From an uncultured beta proteobacterium (lineage in GTDB: Bacteria > Pseudomonadota > Gammaproteobacteria > Burkholderiales > Burkholderiaceae_C), in NCBI GenBank assembly GCA_903960915.1, contig CAJCCO010000037.1:33228-97227 (forward strand): a stretch of 64,000 bases of DNA, given 5' to 3'. How positions within the stretch are numbered: position 1 is the first letter of the stretch; every line of letters begins with the position of its first letter. Below the pieces are notes generated by a model, which was given only the letters and a program-made list of their open reading frames with translations, ran no database searches and was not told where the DNA came from. The position numbers and the translations under genes were made by a program. Positions 1 through 7,881 of the stretch are shown in pieces.

Positions 1-658
1 GAAAGGCGCCGCCAATGCCCTCTTGTGCGCAGGCCTGTTGCAAGGCCTGGCGGCCTTGCAAGGCATGTAACAGCGCGTTGAGCTGGGGCAGCCCAGCCAG
101 CACGCCAGGGGCCAGCGTGTCGCCGCGCGGGTAGATCTGCACCCAGCGGGCGCAAACGCCCAGGTACAAATCACACACCGTGAGTTCGTGGCCCAGCAGC
201 CAGGGGCCACCGTGGCCGGCGATCTCGTCATTGAGCAAGGCAAAGTGCCGCGCCACACGCGCGTGCAAGCCAGCACGCAATGCGGGCAGGGCCGCCGGGT
301 CGGACAAATAGCTTTCGCTGTAAAACAGCCCGCGCAAATCGGCATGCAAGGTGTTGGACAGGTAAAACAACCACTTCAAAAAGCGCCCGCGCTGGGCGTC
401 GTCGGTAGGTGCCAGGGCGTTGTTGCGCTCGCTCAGGTGCAACAAAATGGCCGCCGTTTCAAACAGCGGTTGGTCTTGCAACGGGTCTATCAGCACCGGC
501 AGCAAGCCCTGCGGGTTGAGCGCCAGAAAGCTGCCGCTGCGCTGCTCGCCCATGCGGCGGTCTACCAGCACCGCCTCAAATGGCAGCTTCATCTCCAGGA
601 GTGCCATGCGAATCACCAGGTTGGCGCTGTCGGGCGAGTAGTGCAGGGTGTAGGACAT
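1..658 (-). CDS. Glutathione S-transferase family protein (C-terminus beyond window)
   Basis: The gene reads leftward and is cut by the window start; 219 residues are visible. The N-terminus MSYTLHYSPDSANLVIRMAL begins a thioredoxin fold with a Tyr/Ser active-site region. NPQGLLPVL carries the cis-proline that holds glutathione, and LFETAAILLHL is the Glu-Ser/Thr position that contacts its gamma-glutamyl group. The rest is the all-helical C-terminal domain. It is a cytosolic enzyme that would conjugate or reduce substrates with glutathione; the substrate cannot be read. It lies 30 bases after the M16 gene stop and is probably co-transcribed with that pair. The family call is firm; the subclass is not. 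Confidence 0.85.
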   Translation of the reverse strand, partial: MSYTLHYSPDSANLVIRMALLEMKLPFEAVLVDRRMGEQRSGSFLALNPQGLLPVLIDPLQDQPLFETAAILLHLSERNNALAPTDDAQRGRFLKWLFYLSNTLHADLRGLFYSESYLSDPAALPALRAGLHARVARHFALLNDEIAGHGGPWLLGHELTVCDLYLGVCARWVQIYPRGDTLAPGVLAGLPQLNALLHALQGRQALQQACAQEGIGGAF

Positions 659-688
659 AGATGCCTGAAAAAAAACGCTATAAAAATC

Positions 689-2044
689 TCAAGGTGCCGG
701 AGCGCCCAACACCACGGTCACCAGACGGTCTGGCTGCAGCACGCGCGCAAAGGCGGCTTTGATGTCGGTCAGTGTCAGGCGGTTGACCTGGTCGGTCCAG
801 GTGTCCAGGTAGTTCAGCGGCAAGCCGTTCCAGGCAATATTGGCCACGTTGTCCAGCAGTTTGCGGTTGCTGTCCAGGCGCAGCGCAAAGCCGCCGGTGA
901 GGTTGTCTTTGGCGGCTTTAAGCTCCTCAGCGCTGGGGCCGTTGGTCACAAAATCGGCCAGCACCTGGCGCGACACCTGCACCGCCTGGGCCGCCTGATC
1001 AGGCCGGGTCTGCAAACCCAGGGTGAAGGCCCCGGCATGCAGGCCGGGCGAGAAATAGCTGTAAACGCTGTAGCTCAGGCCACGCTTTTCGCGCACCTCC
1101 TGCGTCAGGCGCGACACAAAGCCGCCACCGCCCAAAATGTAATTGCCCACGGTGAAGGCAAAAAAATCGGGGTCGTTGCGCTTGAAGCCGGGCTGGCCCA
1201 TCAGCACGTGCGCTTGCGCTGAATCAAAGGGCAAGGCCAGCGTGGCGGGCGCCTGCAAGGGTGCCACCTCCGGCACATTGGCCAAGGCGGGGCAAGCGGC
1301 TGGCGCCTGCGCCACCAAGCGGGCCAGCAAGCGGGTCACCAGCGCATCGGCTTCTGCACGGTTGAGCGCACCCACCAGCGACACACGGGCCCGGCACGGC
1401 AGCACCAACTGGCGGTAATAGCGCTGCATGTCGGCCACCTCAATGCGCGCCAGCATGGCCCCGGTGGTCTCGTAGCCATACGGATGCTCTCCGTAAACCG
1501 TGCGGCGGAAGGCGCGGCTGGCCTGGGTGGCAGGCCGGGTATCGGCCTCCTTCAGGCTGGCTTGCCACTGCGCGCGTTCACGCGTCCAGACCTCAGCGGG
1601 AAAAGCGGGGTCGGCCAGTTGGCGGCTGGCCAGTTGCACGGCTTGGTCGAGCAAGTCCGGGTAGGTCAGGCTGCGCAGCGAGAAGCTCAGCCGGTCGCTA
1701 CCGGCGCTGGCGCCAAACGAGGCGCCCAGATCAGCCCAGGCCTCGCCCAGGGCGTTTTCATCCAGCGCAGCAGCAGCGCCGCTGGCGCGCACGCCTTTGC
1801 CGGCCATGGACGCGCTGGCACTGGCCAGACCGGCTTGCAGTGCGGGGTCGCGCCGGCTGCCGGCGTCAAAGTCGATTTGCACATCGAGCATGGGAATGGC
1901 CGGGCTTTGCACCAGAAATACCTGGGCACCCGAGGGCTGCGTCCAGTGCGCAATGGGCAGCGCGGCCAGGGCAGTTTGCAGGCTCAGTGCGCCCGTGGTC
2001 AGCGCCAGGAACAGAAATTTAATGGCTGGGTTGAAGGGGTTCAT
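689..2044 (-). CDS. M16 family peptidase homologue lacking the zinc motif
   Basis: 451 residues from ATG at 2044; a longer reading frame upstream is only overlap with the neighbouring gene. The N-terminus MNPFNPAIKFLFLALTTGAL is a signal peptide. The two M16 lobes are recognisable (IPMLDVQIDFDAGSRRDP near the front; YILGGGGFVSRLTQEVREKR with the glycine-rich loop and RG-(L/Y)-S-Y motif later). Where active M16 enzymes carry HxxEH, this protein has SASASMAGKGV, so it cannot bind zinc there. It follows an active M16 gene by 13 bases; M16 proteins often work as an active/inactive pair, as in mitochondrial processing peptidase. Probably the non-catalytic partner in the periplasm. Confidence 0.85.
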   Translation of the reverse strand: MNPFNPAIKFLFLALTTGALSLQTALAALPIAHWTQPSGAQVFLVQSPAIPMLDVQIDFDAGSRRDPALQAGLASASASMAGKGVRASGAAAALDENALGEAWADLGASFGASAGSDRLSFSLRSLTYPDLLDQAVQLASRQLADPAFPAEVWTRERAQWQASLKEADTRPATQASRAFRRTVYGEHPYGYETTGAMLARIEVADMQRYYRQLVLPCRARVSLVGALNRAEADALVTRLLARLVAQAPAACPALANVPEVAPLQAPATLALPFDSAQAHVLMGQPGFKRNDPDFFAFTVGNYILGGGGFVSRLTQEVREKRGLSYSVYSYFSPGLHAGAFTLGLQTRPDQAAQAVQVSRQVLADFVTNGPSAEELKAAKDNLTGGFALRLDSNRKLLDNVANIAWNGLPLNYLDTWTDQVNRLTLTDIKAAFARVLQPDRLVTVVLGAPAP

Positions 2045-2057
2045 GGGAATGGGTCCT

Positions 2058-3530
2058 TCAATGCCGCGCGCCGGCCAGAGGCTGGCGCGGCGTGCGGTTT
2101 TTTTGCGGTGGCTGCGGTTGCAGCACGGCCACGGTGAGTTGGTCGTCGCCAAAGTACTTGGCCGCCACGGCCTGCACCTGGGCGGCGGTGACAGCCCGCA
2201 GGCGGGCCACCAGCTGGGCCGAGGCGTCCACCGGCAAGCCCTGAATCCATTGGCTGCCCAACTCACGCGCCTGGTTGAAGACCGAGTCGAGTTTGTACAC
2301 CTGGCTGGCCACCCACTGCGTTTTCACGCGGTTGAGTTCAGCCTCGGTCACGCCTTGCGTGGCCACCCGTTGAATCTGCTCGCGCAGCGCCTGCTCCACC
2401 TGCTCGGCCGTTTTGCCTTTGGCGGGCACGGCGTCGAGCATGAAGAGCTGCGGGCCACGGCCCCACAGGCCGTTGTAGGCACCCGCGCTGTCGGCCACCG
2501 GCTGCTCGCCCTGGGTCAGGGCGCGTTCCAACCGGGCCCCGCTGTAGCCATCCAGCACGGCGGCCAGAACGGTCAGGGCCAGGGCATCGGTGTCTTCGGC
2601 CTGGTTGCCACTGAGCGACTTCAGACCCGGCACCTTGAAGGCCAGGCTGACATAGGTTTGTTCGGCCGGGGCCTTGAACGCCAGGCGTTTGATGCCGGCT
2701 TGCACCGGCTCAGTTTGCGGCTTGCGGGCCGGCACAGCGCGGGCTGGCAGGCTGCCGTAGTAGGTGTCGGCCAGGGCACGCACCTGGGCCGGGTCGACAT
2801 CGCCAGCCACCACCACCACGGCGTTGGCCGGCACATACCAGCGCTGGTAAAAAGCCCGCGCGTCGTCAGGCGTCATGGCTTGCAGGTCGGCCATCCAGCC
2901 CACCACCGGGCGGCGGTAGGGCGAAGCCACAAACACACTGGCACTGAGGGCTTCGTACATGAGCGCCCGGGGGTTGTCTTCGGTGCGCAGGCGGCGCTCT
3001 TCTTTCACCACTTCAAGCTCTTTGGCAAACTCCTCGTCGCTCCACTGGTTGTGGGCAAAGCGGTCGGCTTCCAGCTTCATCACGTCGGCCAACCTGTGCG
3101 CTGGAATTTGCTGGTAATAGCCGGTGAAATCTTTGCTGGTGAAGGCATTTTCCTGGCCGCCCAGCGCCGCCACCCGGCGCGAAAACTCGCCAGGTTTGAG
3201 ATTTGGCGTGCCTTTGAACATCATGTGCTCGAGCACATGGGCCACGCCGCTGGTGCCGTCCACCTCGTCCATGGCGCCTACCCGAACCCACAGCATGTGA
3301 ACCGCAGTGGGGGCACGGTGGTCGGGCTTGACGATCAGCGTCATGCCGTTGGCGAGGGTGAATTGCGCCACCGCTGGGGGCGGCACCTGGGCCTGCAGGC
3401 TTGACGCGGTGACGCCCAAAAGGCCCAAAAAGCCCAGAACGCAGAGCAGACGCCGGGCGGTGCGGGTGAAGAAATGGGGGGTGTGGCGTGCAAAGCGCCA
3501 GGTCCAGCGCAAGGAGGTAGGGTGTTTCAT
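2058..3530 (-). CDS. M16 family zinc metallopeptidase (active subunit)
   Basis: 490 residues with an N-terminal signal segment (LLCVLGFLGLLGVTASSLQA). The inverted zinc motif HxxEH is present in GVAHVLEHMMFKGT, with the distal Glu expected in ELEVVKEERR. The C-terminal lobe carries the usual RALTQGEQPVADSAGAYNG region. It would cut peptides in the periplasm, probably together with the HxxEH-less partner encoded 13 bases downstream. It is divergent from ftsY with only 29 bases between the two start codons, so their promoters must lie in or overlap coding sequence. Family call certain; substrate unknown (relatives include PqqL and mitochondrial processing peptidase). Confidence 0.9.
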   Translation of the reverse strand: MKHPTSLRWTWRFARHTPHFFTRTARRLLCVLGFLGLLGVTASSLQAQVPPPAVAQFTLANGMTLIVKPDHRAPTAVHMLWVRVGAMDEVDGTSGVAHVLEHMMFKGTPNLKPGEFSRRVAALGGQENAFTSKDFTGYYQQIPAHRLADVMKLEADRFAHNQWSDEEFAKELEVVKEERRLRTEDNPRALMYEALSASVFVASPYRRPVVGWMADLQAMTPDDARAFYQRWYVPANAVVVVAGDVDPAQVRALADTYYGSLPARAVPARKPQTEPVQAGIKRLAFKAPAEQTYVSLAFKVPGLKSLSGNQAEDTDALALTVLAAVLDGYSGARLERALTQGEQPVADSAGAYNGLWGRGPQLFMLDAVPAKGKTAEQVEQALREQIQRVATQGVTEAELNRVKTQWVASQVYKLDSVFNQARELGSQWIQGLPVDASAQLVARLRAVTAAQVQAVAAKYFGDDQLTVAVLQPQPPQKNRTPRQPLAGARH

Positions 3531-3559
3531 AGAATGATGTGATTCTAAGAAGCCGCCAA

Positions 3560-4681
3560 ATGTTCAGTTTTTTCAAAAAGAAATCCCCCGCTGTCCCAAC
3601 TGCCCCCCTTTCCCCACCTGTTGAGGTGGCTGCTCGGGTGGCTCCAGCTATTCCTGGCACCGTTGCGCCGGCGGCGGTCCCCCAGTCAGCGGCACCGGTT
3701 GCAGCACCGGCAGCACCACCGGCCGCAGCACCCGAACGCAAAAGCTGGTTGAGCAAACTCAAGGCCGGCCTGCAAAAGACCGGCGCCAGCATTGCCACCG
3801 TATTTACCGGCACCCGCATTGACGAGGCGCTGTACGAAGACCTCGAAGCCGCCCTGCTGATGGCGGACACCGGCGTCAAAGCTACTGAGCACCTGCTGGA
3901 AGACCTGAAGCGGCGCGTCAAAGAGGCCAAGGCCACCGAGCCGGCGGCGGTCAAGCAGTTGCTGGTTGAATCGCTCACCGCCTTGCTGTTACCGCTGGAG
4001 AAACCACTGGTGATTGGCCAGCACAAGCCCACCGTGGTCATGGTGGCCGGGGTCAACGGCGCAGGCAAAACCACCTCCATTGGCAAACTGACCCAACACC
4101 TGGCCAACGCGGGCTCCAGCGTGTTGCTGGCCGCGGCCGACACCTTTCGCGCCGCTGCGCGTGAGCAGCTCAGCGTTTGGGCCGACCGCACGCTGGTAGA
4201 TATCGTCAGCCAGGAGGGCGGCGACCCGGCCGCGGTGAGTTTTGACGCGGTCACCGCTGGGCGTGCCCGTGGCCGCGACGTGGTGCTGGTAGACACCGCC
4301 GGGCGTTTGCCCACGCAACTGCACTTGATGGAAGAGCTGAAAAAAATCAAACGGGTGATTCAAAAAGCCGGTGGCAGTGCAGCCGAAGTAACTGGAGCAA
4401 CTGGCGTAAACGGCGCCACCGACCTTCCGCCGCACGAGGTGCTGTTGGTGATTGACGGCAACACCGGGCAAAACGCCTTGTCGCAAGTTAAGGCCTTTGA
4501 CGACGCGCTGCAACTCACCGGCCTGATCGTCACCAAGCTCGACGGCACCGCCAAAGGGGGCGTGCTGGCAGCGATTGCGCGCGAGCGCCCGGTGCCGGTG
4601 TATTTCATTGGGGTGGGCGAACAGCTCGCCGACCTGGAAACCTTCAACGCCCGCGAATTTGCGCAGGCGCTGCTCTCTTGA
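3560..4681 (+). CDS. ftsY: Signal recognition particle receptor FtsY
   Basis: 373 residues from ATG 3560 (MFSFFKKKSPAV). The SRP-receptor GTPase docks ribosome-SRP complexes at the inner membrane for co-translational insertion. A short Pro/Ala-rich A domain (about residues 10-60) precedes the helical N domain and the GTPase G domain: G1 GVNGAGKTTSIGKL, DTFRAAAREQL, G3 DTAGR, G4 TKLDGTAKGG and the closing GVGEQLADLETF. The A domain is much shorter and less acidic than that of E. coli, which is common in betaproteobacteria. An insert rich in Ala/Thr/Gly (AAEVTGATGVNGATDLPP) lies between G3 and the following strand. It overlaps no neighbour; the ABC binding-protein gene follows after 10 bases. 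Confidence 0.97.
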   Translation: MFSFFKKKSPAVPTAPLSPPVEVAARVAPAIPGTVAPAAVPQSAAPVAAPAAPPAAAPERKSWLSKLKAGLQKTGASIATVFTGTRIDEALYEDLEAALLMADTGVKATEHLLEDLKRRVKEAKATEPAAVKQLLVESLTALLLPLEKPLVIGQHKPTVVMVAGVNGAGKTTSIGKLTQHLANAGSSVLLAAADTFRAAAREQLSVWADRTLVDIVSQEGGDPAAVSFDAVTAGRARGRDVVLVDTAGRLPTQLHLMEELKKIKRVIQKAGGSAAEVTGATGVNGATDLPPHEVLLVIDGNTGQNALSQVKAFDDALQLTGLIVTKLDGTAKGGVLAAIARERPVPVYFIGVGEQLADLETFNAREFAQALLS

Positions 4682-4691
4682 GACGCCTTTC

Positions 4692-5897
4692 ATGCCAACT
4701 GACCTGACACGCCGCCAATTACTCACCCTGGCCCTGGGCAGTGCCGGTCTGGCCGGCCCGGTGCTGGCACAAAGCCCTGACTGGGCCGCCCTTGAAGCCA
4801 AGGCACGCGGCCAAACCGTGTACTTCAATGCCTGGGCCGGTAGCCCCATCATCAACGCCTATGTGCAATGGGCTGGCCAAGAGGTTCAACAACGGTTTGG
4901 CATCACGCTTGAACACGTCAAGATCAGCGACGCCGCCGAGGTGGTCAAACGCGTGCGCAGCGAAAAAGCGGCCGGCAAACTCAGCGGTGGCAGCGTGGAC
5001 ATGGTGTGGATCAACGGCGAAAACTTCCTGGCCATGAAACGCGAACAACTGCTGTTTGGCCCGTTTGCCGAGCGCCTGCCCAGTTTTGCCGCGGTGGACG
5101 TGCTGGGCAAACCCACCACCCGCCTGGACTTCAGCGAACCCGTGGAGGGAATGGAGGCGCCTTGGGGCATGGCCCAGCTGACCTTTTTTGCCGATAAAAA
5201 ACGCGTGCCCCAAGCCCCCCTGAGCCTGCAGGCGCTGCTGGCCTTCGCCCGAGCCAACCCCGGGCGCGTGAGCTACCCGCGCCCGCCAGATTTTCATGGC
5301 ACCACGTTTCTCAAGCAGGCGCTGCTGGAGCTCAACACCGAGCGCAGTGCCTTGTACCGACCCGTCACGCCCGACGCTTTGGCCCGGGCCAGCGCGCCGC
5401 TGTGGGCTTTTCTGGACGCGCTGCACCCGCAGCTGTGGCGCGCCGGGCGGCAGTTTCCCAACAACGCCTCTGCCGTGCGCCAAATGATGGCCGACGGCGA
5501 GTTGCTGCTGGCCCTGACCTTCAACCCCAACGAAGCCGCCAACGAAATTGCCGCCAAGCGTTTGCCGGCCAGCGTCTACAGTTTTCAGTTCAGTGCAGGC
5601 ACCGTAGGCAACACCCACTTTTTGGCCATTCCCTTCAACACCAGCGCCAAGGAAGGCGCCCAGGTGGTGATCAATTTCTTGATGAGCCCGCAGGCGCAAG
5701 CACGCAAAGCCGATATCACCCACTGGGGCGACCCCACCGTGCTGGCCATGGACAAGTTGGTCCCGGCCGAGCGCGCCCGATTTGCCAGCGGCAGTCTGCC
5801 CGGCCAACTCGACAAAACAGCCCCCGCGCTGCCTGAGCCCCACGGCTCCTGGGTAGACCCGCTGGAAAAAGAATGGGCCCGCCGCTACGGCATCTGA
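4692..5897 (+). CDS. ynjB: ABC transporter substrate-binding protein, YnjB family
   Basis: 401 residues from ATG 4692. The N-terminus has a twin-arginine-like signal (LTRRQLLTLALG followed by a hydrophobic stretch and a likely cleavage after VLAQ), so it may be exported folded by Tat. The body matches the YnjB family of periplasmic binding proteins: RGQTVYFNAWAGSPIINAY, KISDAAEVVKRV, GGSVDMVWINGENFLAM and APWGMAQLTFFAD. The cognate permease (YnjC) and ATPase (YnjD) are encoded 3.3 kb downstream on the same strand, separated by three unrelated-looking genes. The ligand of E. coli YnjBCD is not established to my knowledge (a thiamine-like ligand has been suggested for related proteins). Family call strong; ligand open. 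Confidence 0.88.
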   Translation: MPTDLTRRQLLTLALGSAGLAGPVLAQSPDWAALEAKARGQTVYFNAWAGSPIINAYVQWAGQEVQQRFGITLEHVKISDAAEVVKRVRSEKAAGKLSGGSVDMVWINGENFLAMKREQLLFGPFAERLPSFAAVDVLGKPTTRLDFSEPVEGMEAPWGMAQLTFFADKKRVPQAPLSLQALLAFARANPGRVSYPRPPDFHGTTFLKQALLELNTERSALYRPVTPDALARASAPLWAFLDALHPQLWRAGRQFPNNASAVRQMMADGELLLALTFNPNEAANEIAAKRLPASVYSFQFSAGTVGNTHFLAIPFNTSAKEGAQVVINFLMSPQAQARKADITHWGDPTVLAMDKLVPAERARFASGSLPGQLDKTAPALPEPHGSWVDPLEKEWARRYGI

Positions 5898-5957
5898 CGT
5901 CTCACTTTGACTGTTCCCATTGACTATTCCCGTTCCCACACCCCAAAGAGTCGCCCC

Positions 5958-7070
5958 ATGAAAAGAACCCTGCCCATCCTGAAAACGCTGGCCGCTTTGT
6001 TGTTGATGGGTTTGGCGTACCTGCTGCTGTGGCCGGTACCCATTCAGCCGGTGGCATGGACCGCGCCCCAGGCGCCGGGTTACACCGGGGTGCACACGGT
6101 CAACACCAAACTTTCCGCACTGCAAATGATTGACCTCAAGGGCGAAGAAGGCCCCGAGCACATTGTGGTTGGGCCCGACGGCAAGCTCTACACCACCGTG
6201 AGCAGCGGCAATATTTTGCGCATGAACCCCGACGGCAGCGCCCAGGAAGTGTTTGCCAACACCGGCGGACGCGTGCTGGGTTTTGACTTTGACGCCCAAG
6301 GCCACCTGATTGCAGCCGACGCTGTCAAAGGCCTGTTGTCCATCAGCCCAGCGCGTGAGGTACGGGTGCTGACCGACAAGGTCAACGGCGACCCCATTCG
6401 CTACGCCGACGCTGTGGTGGTGGCTAAAAACGGCAAGCTGTATTTCAGCGATGCCTCCACCCGCTTTGCCCCCAAGGACTGGGGCGGCACCTTTGAGGCC
6501 AGCATTCTGGACATTCTGGAGCAGTCGTCTACCGGCCGCATTCTCGAATTTGACCCCGCCACCCAAACCACCCGCGTACTCGCCACCGGCCTGAGTTTTG
6601 CCAACGGCGTGGCGCTCAACCAAAGCGAGACCAGCCTGTTTGTCAACGAGACCGGCAAGTACCGGGTCTGGAAGCTCGATGTCACCGCGCAAAACCTGAA
6701 TCTGATGGCCGCCCCGACGCCCCAGGGCGCCAAGCTGCTGTTTGACAATTTGCCGGGCTACCCCGACAACCTGATGCGGGGGCGCGACGGCAAAATATGG
6801 CTCGGTTTTGCCAAGCCGCGCAACGCCACCATTGACAACTTCGCCGACAAGCCCTGGCTGCGCGCCCTCACGCTGCGTTTGCCTCGCGCCCTGTGGCCCA
6901 TTCCCAAAGCCTACGGCCATGTGATGGCCTTTACCGAAGATGGCCAGGTCGTGGCGGACCTGCAAGACCCGAGTGGCGCCTACCCCGAAACCACCGCAGT
7001 GACCGAAACCGCTGACCGGCTCTACATCCAGAGCCTGCACGCCAAAGGCCTGGGCTGGTTGCCGCGCTGA
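5958..7070 (+). CDS. SMP-30/strictosidine-synthase-like beta-propeller protein
   Basis: 370 residues from ATG 5958 (MKRTLPILKTLAALLLMGLA), with an N-terminal membrane anchor or signal segment. The body has six-bladed propeller signatures: GPEHIVVGPDGKLYTTV, VLGFDFDAQGHLIAAD, DAVVVAKNGKLYFSDASTRF, NGVALNQSETSLFVNET and GYPDNLMRGRDGKIWLGF. These match the strictosidine synthase/gluconolactonase superfamily, whose members are calcium-dependent hydrolases such as lactonases or arylesterases. It sits 60 bases after the YnjB gene, apparently in the same transcript. Substrate and physiological role cannot be inferred. Confidence 0.82.
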   Translation: MKRTLPILKTLAALLLMGLAYLLLWPVPIQPVAWTAPQAPGYTGVHTVNTKLSALQMIDLKGEEGPEHIVVGPDGKLYTTVSSGNILRMNPDGSAQEVFANTGGRVLGFDFDAQGHLIAADAVKGLLSISPAREVRVLTDKVNGDPIRYADAVVVAKNGKLYFSDASTRFAPKDWGGTFEASILDILEQSSTGRILEFDPATQTTRVLATGLSFANGVALNQSETSLFVNETGKYRVWKLDVTAQNLNLMAAPTPQGAKLLFDNLPGYPDNLMRGRDGKIWLGFAKPRNATIDNFADKPWLRALTLRLPRALWPIPKAYGHVMAFTEDGQVVADLQDPSGAYPETTAVTETADRLYIQSLHAKGLGWLPR

Positions 7071-7154
7071 GCCTCAACGCCGCAAAAGGCGCTTCGTCGC
7101 TGCAGCGCTGCAGCGCTGCGCATTCTGAGTTTTACTTCTTCTGTGAGCCTAGCC

Positions 7155-7880
7155 ATGACACCGCCCTCCTCCTCCTCCTCCTCCTCTTCTTCTTCCTCCA
7201 CCTTGCTGCCCCGCGTTGAAATAGAAAGCGCGCCCCACCCCACGGCGGCAGTGATCTGGCTGCACGGTCTGGGCGCCGACGGCCACGACTTTGCCGCCCT
7301 GGTGCCCGAGCTGGACTTGCGCGGCTGTCCGCCCATCCGCTTTGTGTTTCCGCACGCGCCGCAGATGCCGGTCACCGTCAATGGCGGCTATGTCATGCCC
7401 GCCTGGTACGACATTCTGGGCACCGACCTGGTGAGCCGTCAGGACGCAGCTGGCATTGGCCACTCGGCCCGGGCCATCAGCGCGCTGGTGGCGCATGAGG
7501 TGGCGCGCGGCATTGACTACCGCCACATCGTGCTGGCCGGTTTTTCGCAAGGCTGCGCCATGGCGCTTCACACCGGCCTGCGCTTGCCGCACACGCTGGC
7601 GGGTGTCATGGCGCTGTCGGGCTACCTGCCGCTGGCCGACACCCTGGCCGCAGAGCGCCACCCCGCCAACGCGCACACGCCCATTTTCATGGCCCACGGA
7701 ACACAAGACCCGGTGGTGCTCCCGGCGCGCGGCGAGGCCTCGCGCCAACTGCTCACCTCGCTGGGTTACGCCGTGCAATGGCACAGCTACCCCATGGGCC
7801 ACAGCGTGCACCCACAAGAGGTGGCCGATGTCTCGGCGTTCTTGCAACGCGTGCTCGGGCCAGGCCAAGAGGGCGCCTGA
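7155..7880 (+). CDS. Carboxylesterase/phospholipase family alpha/beta hydrolase
   Basis: 241 residues from ATG 7155; an in-frame GTG at 7143 is a weaker alternative, and neither has a clear ribosome site. Serine hydrolase with the whole triad visible: nucleophile in GFSQGCAM, Asp in HGTQDPVV and His in MGHSVHPQE; the oxyanion motif is WLHGLGADGHDF. This is the acyl-protein-thioesterase-like carboxylesterase group of about 220 residues (E. coli YpfH-like). The N-terminus contains 11 consecutive serines encoded by a TCC/TCT triplet tract (7167-7199), a disordered extension not needed for catalysis. The next gene starts one base after the stop. Confidence 0.9.
   Translation: MTPPSSSSSSSSSSSTLLPRVEIESAPHPTAAVIWLHGLGADGHDFAALVPELDLRGCPPIRFVFPHAPQMPVTVNGGYVMPAWYDILGTDLVSRQDAAGIGHSARAISALVAHEVARGIDYRHIVLAGFSQGCAMALHTGLRLPHTLAGVMALSGYLPLADTLAAERHPANAHTPIFMAHGTQDPVVLPARGEASRQLLTSLGYAVQWHSYPMGHSVHPQEVADVSAFLQRVLGPGQEGA
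7167..7199 (+). repeat. Triplet microsatellite encoding polyserine
   Basis: Six TCC, three TCT and two TCC codons in a row code for 11 serines just after the start codon of the esterase gene. Slippage here would change the length of the serine tract without shifting the frame. Confidence 0.9.
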
Positions 7881-7881
7881 A

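Noticed and set aside
1797..3404. Long plus-strand open frame opposite the M16 genes
   Set aside because: It is antisense to two well-supported genes, rich in His/Gly/Arg with no recognisable motif; a product of high third-position GC.
4719..7040. 773-codon minus-strand frame opposite the YnjB and beta-propeller genes
   Set aside because: It spans two real genes on the other strand and reads as low-complexity Gly/Gln/His sequence without domains.
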